A DNA stretch of 23,889 nt, from assembly GCA_009801015.1 (NCBI GenBank), contig VHZZ01000481.1, positions 138,433-162,321 of the forward strand, read 5' to 3'. The position numbers and the translations under genes are program-made. Numbering within the stretch: the first letter of the stretch is position 1; every line of letters begins with the position of its first letter. The notes beneath the pieces were generated by a model. It had not been told where the DNA came from. It did not search any database and saw only the letters and a program-made list of their open reading frames with translations. The DNA is from Silene noctiflora (taxonomy: Eukaryota; Streptophyta; Magnoliopsida; Caryophyllales; Caryophyllaceae). Of this stretch, positions 9,501 through 17,200 are shown piece after piece.

Positions 9501-12500
9501 GGGCTCCCAAGCCCAAAGCACAATGACACTAGCAATAACACCCTTGTCCGTGTTGTAGATAAGTCTTTGTCACAAAAGTGAAAAATTCTTAGGTTTTCTT
9601 TGACTTCATTCATCATCAGATTCAACTCTCAATGTAGCTTACACTGAAAGAAGTTTCCTATATATTTTCAATTACCTCACTTCCCAGAAATTATTCACCA
9701 ATTTAGCTTTACTGAACTACTATGTTTTCTCTTCCCTCCAGTCTTCCCCTTATCATTGTCTTTCCGCCTAACATTAATCATTCCAAACACTATTATTGTC
9801 ACCTCGTAGTCTAAAGAAGGGCTCCCAAGCCCAAAGCACAATGACACTAGCAATAACACCCTTGTCCGTGTTGTAGATAAGTCTTTGTCACAAAAGTGAA
9901 AAATATGTCAAACCTCAGACCGGTGACGTAGAACTAGTAATAATTAGGCCAAATACTAGAGCACAAAAGTGGATATGCTCTTATTTTTCTCCTGTTTCTA
10001 TCAGTACACCCTTCTCTCTGCCATTAACCCTACATTTAACTGTTTGCTCTGTTTAAAAAGGAAACGTTAGGGTTGCACAAAACTTTATTTTGAAAAACAA
10101 ATTTATTTGTAAGAACGCATTCACCTCCTCTCAATGGGACTTTATTATCTCAGAGAACCAAAAATTAATTCGAGCATGGCTTTGTTGTTGTATAAAGCTA
10201 ATTTTCTACATTACTATAAGCGAGTTTATGTTCCCGCCTATTCTAAATTCAAAACCTTCGTATATATTTTAGTATAGCAGATAAGAAAATTATTTCGGCC
10301 AAATTTCTTTTAATCTTGAACCGAAATCTATCCAAAGACACATACAGCCAACGCAATTAAACACCACTAGAAGGACCTAGACGATCACAAAATGTTGCTA
10401 TAACGAACCCAACTTTTATTGTGTGCCTTTATGGATCTCAAATCATTTTTTGACTAAAATACCTTTGTATCTAGACATATTTTGTAGTGTTGGGTAGATT
10501 TTAGTCCTATCCAAACTATTTATGAGATTGAATATTTAATAAAAAAAACAAATAACTATATGATGATTATTTTCAAACTAAATTACCAAAATATTACTAT
10601 AATATATTACTATAAAGTTAAATATCTTTAATTTGAATTTGGGACTATTATTTTATTACGTAATAAGATGTTAAATATTTGATTAGGACAAATAAAAATA
10701 AAATACATAATTGAGTCTGGTAGTTGAAAATTGGTATAAAATGCATTGGTTAGTGTTTCGAGAATCTTATTTGGGTTTTTAAAATTACACCGTATGTAGA
10801 CGAAACATTAGTGATCAAGGATCAAAACAACTTTGTTTACTCGATTTTATCCAAATTAAATGAACAATCTTATCCTTCCTATGTTCCATTGGGATGTATA
10901 CATTTGATTAAAATACTCCGCAGTCCTCACAAACGAATAAAAATGTATACATCCTAATGGAACAGAAGTACATTTTTCTAGGTCCAGATTTAAAAAATGT
11001 TCATCCCTAAAAAAGAAATCGTATTGGGAGGTTATTTTTGTCAAAAGATGTTTTAGGTCCATAAAGTCACAAAATGAAAATTCAGGTCCTTAAAGCCATA
11101 GCGTGTGATAGTTTGAGTCCTTAGTGTTTACTCAAGCTTAACGTATAAAGACATCAGCCAGGTTTGTCTTGTACCATATAAAAGACGCAGGAATGCAACA
11201 GCTTATTGTTTAGTCAAACTAACTTCTGACTATTAAGAACAATAGCTACTTATCAATATATAGCTAGATTTTTCGCAACTAATGCTTCTTCACTAGAGGC
11301 ACAGACAAATGTCCAATTAGATTTTTGTCATTCATATTTCTAGTTCCCAAAAAAGACATGGATAGTTTTTTTCCTTATAATATCCCATTTCTTAACTAAA
11401 ATAATTGGCACCACACTAATCTCACATGCAGCAAGGTTAAAAGAACGCTTTTGAACAGTGAAGAAACTTATAAAACAATATTGAAAAACATGTTTTGAAC
11501 CACAAGAATGAGCTATGCGATAAACAAACACCCTTGTTAATCTTTTACAAACCACTGTCAAGGAAAAGTTGAACAAAAGCAAGCCCTTGATGTAGGTGAT
11601 GCAAAGATGGTTGAAAAATTATAGAAGTAAACCACACAACATAATTCAAAGAGTTCTCAAACTTTTTTCTCTCATTCCCCGAGCTCCCTCTTCCAGAATC
11701 AGCATGGAAAAGAAATTAATCAATCCACTGCCATAATTGAAGAAATATAAATTGACAAAATAAAGAATACCTATAATAGACTCCATAATATTCATTAAGA
11801 GTGATTGAAGTTCAGAAAAGGTATATAATACATGCACAACAAAGGGGTAATTTAGTACATGCAGCATGGGTACTTTAAAGATGCAGTGGCCAAATAGTTG
11901 AACAAAAGTCGGACAGCCAAATAATCAAAGACACAATGGCCAAATAGTAGTTCAGTAAACCTGATATGGATACGTAAGATTGGGTCGACAAGAGTTTTGA
12001 AGCAATGGTTAGATGTATGAACAAAGAGGATACTTCATCTTATATGTAAACAGTAAAGACCCGCAATCGAGGCGAAAAATTGCAACTTCACGGCATAACT
12101 AGAAGTAGCTCATAACACAATAAAGGTTACATGGAAATGAAAGATGCAGCTCCTTCTCCCAAGGCCAGCTCTATGTATTACAATAGATATATCTTTGTTG
12201 GCCACAACTCAACGAATTCATCCACAACCACCAAAGAATACAAGAACGAAAAAAGACCAAACGGATGCACCAAACTCTACAATAAAGCCCGATATCATCC
12301 AAAGGCCATCATCTACATTAGTACAAACCTCTCTCTGTGCACCCTCTCGATATCTCAGAATTTGTCAGTCAATTGCTCAGTCAATTATGATAACACTCAC
12401 TTATTGTTGCCAAATACAAAAACAGAAAACACCAATAGGACGTAACAAACTCCATAACACAGTTTTTTATCTACAAAAGTCCGAAATTCTCCAAGAGCTA

Positions 12501-13236
12501 CAATGACATTAATACAAACCCCTCACTAAATACAGCCTCCCGATATCACAGAATTTGTTGGTCAAATACCACGACGACGCATTCACTTATTGCTTCGATG
12601 AGTTATTCATCAACCATAACGTCAATCCTCTGACAGCAAAATAATGTAATCCACCGAAAATTATGCGCACAAAATTAGGACAAAATCATAATCCTTGAAA
12701 GTTTACTACTGCAAACAGAATTAAATGATAGCAAGTCAACTAATCCAAGCAAATTAGACAGTACTCCTTCTGTCTCAATCATTTGTGACTACTGATATAC
12801 AGGACGTCATTACTAACAAATAAATTAATGCACAAACAAACTATCATAAGAGAATCAACAAATTGAAACCATTACAAGAACAATAAAGAAAGAAAATCAA
12901 AGAAATGCAAGAAAGAAACCTCTCAGATCTAGAATTACGCTTCTCTTCCTCAGACATTTGAACAGGAACACCGAACCTTTCAGCTCTCTTCATCTTCTTC
13001 TCAATCACATTTGCCGTACCACCCGTGGGCGAAACAATTGCAGTAGTCGAACCTTTGGAAGCATCTCCGTTCTTCTTTTCTTCGCCATCGAGGGAGGAAA
13101 TAGGGTTTTGATCTGATTTGGATGAATCGAGGTTGAGATCGAGCGGATTTGGAGTGTCTAGGGTTAGGGTTTGAGTTTTTTTAGGGATTTCGATTTCTGG
13201 AGTTTGGTCAGTTGGTTTCTGGGTTTCTGTCGCCAT
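6574..13236 (-). CDS. MOS11: MOS11-like mRNA-export factor, SARNP/Tho1 (CIP29) family, 5 exons, 202 aa
   Basis: Exons on the complement: 13236-12920, 7519-7448, 7292-7173, 6765-6705, 6612-6574. All introns are GT/AG and the CDS totals 609 nt. The start gives MATETQ; an in-frame ATG 96 nt upstream is less likely because the family begins near this point. Residues 1-75 are acidic, Pro/Ser/Thr-rich and disordered. After that come five basic modules ending in RF: R87-F88-G89, R106-F107-G108, R130-F131-G132, R149-F150-G151 and R170-F171-S172, each preceded by KRAE/SRSE/ARAE/SRVE/ARAL. In SARNP/Tho1 proteins such repeats bind the DEAD-box helicase UAP56/DDX39B in the TREX mRNA-export pathway in the nucleus. 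Arabidopsis MOS11 is needed for mRNA export and for snc1-dependent immunity. Length is close to the family. I see no separate SAP domain, as is usual for plant members. The first intron is 5.4 kb, far longer than introns 2-4 (155, 407 and 92 bp). Confidence 0.9.
6855..7117. mobile_element. Stowaway MITE in MOS11 intron 3
   Basis: The left end CTCCCTCCATCC is mirrored by GGATGGGG at the right, and TA flanks both ends (6853-6854, 7118-7119; GTA/TAC immediately around). This is the Tc1/mariner-type Stowaway signature. The 263 bp element makes up about two thirds of the 407 bp intron. It leaves both splice sites (donor 7172-7171, acceptor 6767-6766) intact, though the right end is only ~50 bp from the exon 3 donor. 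It has no coding capacity. Confidence 0.85.
7643..8053. repeat. Diverged direct repeat pair in MOS11 intron 1 (period ~240 bp)
   Basis: Copies at 7643-7804 and 7881-8053 both begin CATGTTTCCAGGAATA and both end with CAGTTTATCACTAAGAAT followed by an AAATATAA-like tail. Between these are matching blocks such as GGAAAAAAGGAC, CCTTGCA and CATATATACAGA. Substitutions and small indels make this an old duplication. The spacer 7805-7880 is not shared. No function is visible. Confidence 0.8.
8054..9264. other. MOS11 intron 1, unremarkable part
   Basis: This is AT-rich intron sequence with a short GATAAT run near 8288-8304. I see no element ends, RNA gene or exon-like segment on either strand. Confidence 0.4.
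9265..9900. repeat. Near-perfect 318 bp tandem duplication in MOS11 intron 1
   Basis: Copies 9265-9582 and 9583-9900 are head to tail with no spacer. By eye they differ at one base in the block AGCTTTTCTGAAC versus AGCTTTACTGAAC. The junction shows only an A-rich AAAT match, consistent with slippage or microhomology-mediated duplication. The near identity means it is very recent, or an assembly artefact. A short frame across the junction merely exists by duplication and is not a gene. Confidence 0.95.
9901..10882. other. MOS11 intron 1, AT-rich part
   Basis: This is non-coding intron sequence, increasingly AT-rich from 10440. I see no recognisable terminal repeats or RNA genes. Confidence 0.4.
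10883..10963. repeat. Inverted repeat with 23 bp arms in MOS11 intron 1
   Basis: GTTCCATTGGGATGTATACA (from 10883) and its inverted copy ending at 10963 pair over 23 bp with one mismatch around a 35 bp loop. The arms contain the palindrome GTATAC. An intronic transcript could fold into a hairpin, but the arms are short for a plant miRNA precursor. It may instead be a fold-back remnant of a transposon. Confidence 0.75.
10964..12304. other. MOS11 intron 1, further part
   Basis: This is non-coding. The segment 11040-11120 has the phrases TTAGGTCCATAAAG and CAGGTCCTTAAAG, typical of decayed plant repeats. GGCCAAATAGT occurs at about 11887 and 11939 in a locally repetitive stretch. I find no complete element or exon. 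Confidence 0.35.
12305..12592. repeat. Diverged direct repeat in MOS11 intron 1 (period ~191 bp)
   Basis: Blocks around ACATTAGTACAAACC (12315) and ACATTAATACAAACC (12506) continue colinearly through CGATATCTCAGAATTTGT / CGATATCACAGAATTTGT to CATTCACTTATTG-like ends. Similarity is clear but interrupted by indels. Two overlapping plus-strand frames here look like by-products of composition. Confidence 0.7.
12757..12840. mobile_element. Truncated Stowaway-like end
   Basis: TACTCCTTCTGTCTCAATCA resembles a Stowaway terminus followed by the usual CATTTGT subterminal block. No matching inverted end occurs before exon 1 of MOS11 (12920), so only a fragment remains. The right limit is arbitrary. 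Confidence 0.4.
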
Positions 13237-13620
13237 GATATTTAGGGTTTTTGGTAGTGGTGGAGAAATGGGAGTTGTAGAGTGCGAACTAGATATTGAG
13301 AGACTGATGGATGGACAGCTCGCAAGGCGCAAAATGGAGGTTTTGGGTAGAACTGGTAGCGTAATTTATACTTCGTCCACCTCGGCATGTGTGTTTTGAC
13401 AAGGGCTTTTATTTACCCAAATTGTCTTAATCTCGTGGTTAGAATGAAGATATTGTGGACAAATCCCTCTCTCCACTCTAAAATTTGTAGATCTAGATCA
13501 GTTGGGGTATGGAATCTATGGATCGAATGACTGATACGGTACTACACAACTAAAGGCAACCATTTTGGGTTGTTTGGTTACTCTTCTAATTCAAGTAAAT
13601 TAGAATATCCTAAGGTATTG
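13237..13620 (-). promoter_or_regulatory. MOS11 5' UTR and proximal promoter, with telo-box
   Basis: The minus-strand leader just upstream of the MOS11 start has AAAACCCTAAA (around 13243-13253), a telo-box motif frequent in 5' regions of plant housekeeping and growth-related genes. It is preceded by a CT-rich leader with CTCCACCACTACC. The promoter spans into the ~970 bp gap to the kinase gene. No clear TATA box is visible, as is common for constitutive genes. Confidence 0.45.
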
Positions 13621-13681
13621 ATTGCATGTGGCGTTGTCTGGTCGTCCAATTCATGAGAAGGAAAAATTCATGTGGACTCCA

Positions 13682-13799
13682 ATGAATATCATATTCCCCC
13701 ATCTACTTTTATACACTACACGTATATTGTATGAATATCATATTCCCCCATCTACTTTTATACACTACACGTATATTGTTATACACTACACGTATATTG
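13682..13799. repeat. 49 bp tandem repeat (2 copies) plus a third partial copy
   Basis: Units 13682-13730 and 13731-13779 share ATGAATATCATATTCCCCCA and TATACACTACACGTATATTG. The last ~21 bp block occurs a third time at 13779-13799. Copies are essentially identical, so the array is recent and may vary in copy number. It lies between the kinase 3' end and the MOS11 promoter. Confidence 0.9.
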
Positions 13800-13952
13800 A
13801 CGGTGCGACCTCATATGAATTAATTTTCATGGAAATTCTTCCTTCCCTATGATGAACCAAAGAATTAGTGAATCATTTTAAGTTACACAAAAAATGACAT
13901 TTAGGCAGTTTTATGATTTGTAATGTGAAATCCCATGACATAAATTACAAAA

Positions 13953-14080
13953 CTTCACAACCTTGTCTAGAATTCTTCTCTATAACTATACAACCATATA
14001 TGCAGATATGTTACAGAACATTCACAACCCTGTCTCGAATTCTGTCTCGAACTATACAACCGTATATGCAAACGCAGTAA
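13953..14080. repeat. Imperfect 67 bp tandem duplication near the kinase 3' UTR
   Basis: CTTCACAACCTTGTCTAGAA (13953 on) and TTCACAACCCTGTCTCGAAT (14021 on) start two copies, each followed by AACTATACAACC, then ATATATGCA or GTATATGCA. They differ at several positions. They lie 120-250 bp past the kinase stop and are probably within its 3' UTR. Confidence 0.75.
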
Positions 14081-14202
14081 AGCTATTGACAATGATGGAC
14101 AACATGCCAGTAATGAGATAAATGGAGAGAAATTACTCCTGCAAAAACAAAGATGCTGAGAATATCTCCTTCAAAACTTATATAACATGATAAGGTGGAA
14201 CT

Positions 14203-17200
14203 TCAAAGATCAATACTCCTCTGAGATCCATTATCTCCATTGAGGCTACTGAAGGTCTCCCTGCTACCTCTGGGAGAATCAGTCATGCGAGAGCCCCTTG
14301 TTGGAGTGTACTTTTGAGAGGCGAGATATGTCAAGGCAGTGACGACGTCTGCTATAACAGGCCGCAAGCTTGGTTGTTCCTGCACACACATTGCTGCAAT
14401 AGATAAAGCTTGATACATTGCTCGAGAAGAATAATGGCCTTGCAGAGCTGGGTCGGCCATCTGCAGAAACTTTCTTCTGTCCCTAAACAAAGGTCTAGCC
14501 TGTAATCAATTTCAGAACTGTTAATATTCAATAGTTAATACACCAGTAATAATGAAATTAGAATTCTCTTTCTTAAACGATGAGTTAACTAATAGCACAA
14601 AGTTGTTTACTACTACAGCACGGAAGGTTGCATCATATCATTGGATACAAACCCACTACATTAGATCTGAAAATCTGACGATTGTAGATAAATCCCACCG
14701 ATGAGAAGATTGCAGGTCAATAATTCATGGCCACTAACAGGTTGACAGCTTGTTTTGTAAGAGAGAAATGTAAATGTATTTTGTCCCAAAACAAAAATAT
14801 GTATTGAAAGGAGCAGGATGAGAGGTAAAAGGTGTTTCATGCAGAAAACACTCATTGTCTCATCAAATATATTGTGTGTAACCATCTCTTTGATTTAAAG
14901 AGGGCTAACACGTGAATAAATTATAAAGCTCACGACAAAGAGGTAAAAAGACGGGCATAAAAAGGACTAGAAAAAAATAGTATTAAAATGGCATAGTAAT
15001 GCACTTTGCGGGATGCCTTATACATAAGGCGCACCAAAGGCATCCTTAAGAGTTTTGCTAATGCCTCGCTATATCTTATGCCTAATCGTGCCTGAGATGT
15101 GCTTTTCTAAACCAACATCAAATGCTTATATAAAACGGACTTACACCTATGTTAATGTAAACCATCTTTCTAGATTTAGGCACTAAATGCTTCATTATTT
15201 GAATGTGTTTACACTATTTATTGTACAATGGTTTTTCAAAATACTTAGTATTGCCTCGTTGGAAAGAGGTAATGGGTTGGAAATTGGAATGACATATGCT
15301 TCAATTTTCTTCAGATATTGCCATTACCATACACTAATGTAGTGTTATGTAGGATCATCCATTACTACTTGAAAGTGATACAAAACAAGCCGTTTGACAT
15401 AGCCGTCGAGCAAGAAGAACTCTATCAATGACTTGATGCACTGATCAGAGACTACTTTAAACAAGAGCCACAGTGCTGCAATTGTCTGCCTTTCCTATGG
15501 GAGAGGTTAAATTTAAAGGCGAAAAAAACTAAATTAAGTAGAGACCCTCTCGTTCGTCACAAAAACTCAAATGAGACCGTTGTATGCATACAACAGCCCC
15601 AACCTATGTTATGGATTTCATTTAAAGATAGATATAGTGGTCATGTTGCATGTATACAATGGTCATACACAGGACTAACTACAAAATGAACAAAATCAAA
15701 AAATGTTGGACAGCTGAAAATGGTAAGAGAACTCTCTTGTATTTTATATCAATCACATCTAGAACTTCTCAGATCAGGGATCAGATGAGCAATATCACAT
15801 AGAGACATACAGTTAGGCAGTTAGCCAAAGTAGTGAGGCAAGTCATTATCACTATATGTGTAATTCCCAATTGTGGCAACATGAAAATGAAAAAGTTTTA
15901 CAAAATTTGAAAGTCTTGCACTGGCCGAAATAAGTGAAGACCCAAAAGTAGATATCAGTAACAGAATTTGTAGTCAGAGCACTTAAGAATGGTAAAAAGA
16001 AGAGTTCAACATTAGCTGACTAATCAATTTGTAACAGGATCTTATAGAAAGATACATGTGATTTAGAGTGTATTACCCAAGCAACAAGGTTCTGCTCTGC
16101 TCCTGTTTTTGAATGGTCAATGGCTCTTCTGCCCGTGATTATTTCAAGAAGCACCACCCCAAGACTGTAGATATCTGACTTCAGAGTAAGTTGACCAGTC
16201 ATTGCATATTCTGGAGCACAATATCCATAGGTTCCCATCACTCTTGTTGACACATGCGTATTATCCCCTACAGGCCCGAGTTTTGCCAAACCAAAATCAG
16301 AGAGTTTAGGGTGGAATCCCTCATTAAGCAAAATGTTGGAACACTTCAAATCACGGTATATAACTGGAGGTTTTGCTTTATCATGCAAATACTCTAGTCC
16401 TTTAGCTGCTCCCGCAGCAATTTTCATCCTTGTACTCCAATCTAGTGGCTCTCTACCAGGGGGGAGGTCTGTAAAAGTTGAGATCATATCAGATCAATCT
16501 ACATAATAGCAGACTAGTTTAGATCCCGTGCGAATGCACGGATTTTTAGATTATGATACATAAAGAAATTAATATTTAGTAATTAAATTTAAAATTAGTA
16601 TTAAGAGCCGACAAATAAATATAATATTTAAGATACAGTTATAGTTAAAATGTGATTATAATATGAGTAAAATATATAAGTCTTACAATCTGACATATAT
16701 CGTAGTATAATATGTCACATGAAAAATAAATGATAGTGTAAAGTACTTTGGTAGAATATATTTTTGTACAAATATTCACAAATAAGAATTACATAAGGTG
16801 TGGTAAAAAAAAGAATTATATAAGGTAGGCCAACATTTGTATAGATTATAGAATGAGAGAAAATGTTAAGCCCAATACTTGAGAATAGCTGTCAAACATG
16901 TTAAAACCCAATTTATAGCTAAAGTAATTTGAGCGGAAAAATTCCTAGATTCGCCTATTCTTTTAGTATATAGAGGATGTCTAGTTAGAAAGCAAATGTC
17001 AAGTAGCTTAGCGGGTAAATTAAGCTTAGTATATAGAGGATGTCTAGTTAGAAAGCAAATGTCAAGTAGCTTAGCGGGTAAATTAAGCTTAGTCAATAGT
17101 GGTGGTACTCATGAAAAAATTTGAAACCCGTCAGCATCAAAACTGCCCTTGTGGCTCCCTTTACACACACACACACACACAAAAAGAAAAGAAAAAAAAA

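Noticed and set aside
9377..9625. 82-codon minus-strand frame
   Set aside because: It spans the junction of the recent 318 bp duplication and is not kept in the equivalent part of the second copy.
12131..12506. Two overlapping plus-strand frames of 104 and 120 codons
   Set aside because: They lie inside MOS11 intron 1 over a diverged direct repeat, in two competing frames of low-complexity composition (Thr/Asn-rich and Pro/Gln/Thr-rich), with no domain, promoter or splice context.
13157..13172. Telomere-like CTAGGGTTAGGGTTTG as an interstitial telomere
   Set aside because: It lies in MOS11 exon 1 and encodes QTLTLD; two heptamer-like units are too few.
13237..13332. N-terminal extension of MOS11 from an upstream in-frame ATG
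   Set aside because: The 32 extra codons are Ser/Pro-rich leader-like sequence, including the telo-box region; family proteins start at the MATET position.
15000..15110. A tRNA- or SINE-like origin for the AAGGCGC/ATGCCT stretch in kinase intron 4
   Set aside because: I could not find A and B box promoter sequences or a cloverleaf, and no target duplication or poly-A tail is visible.
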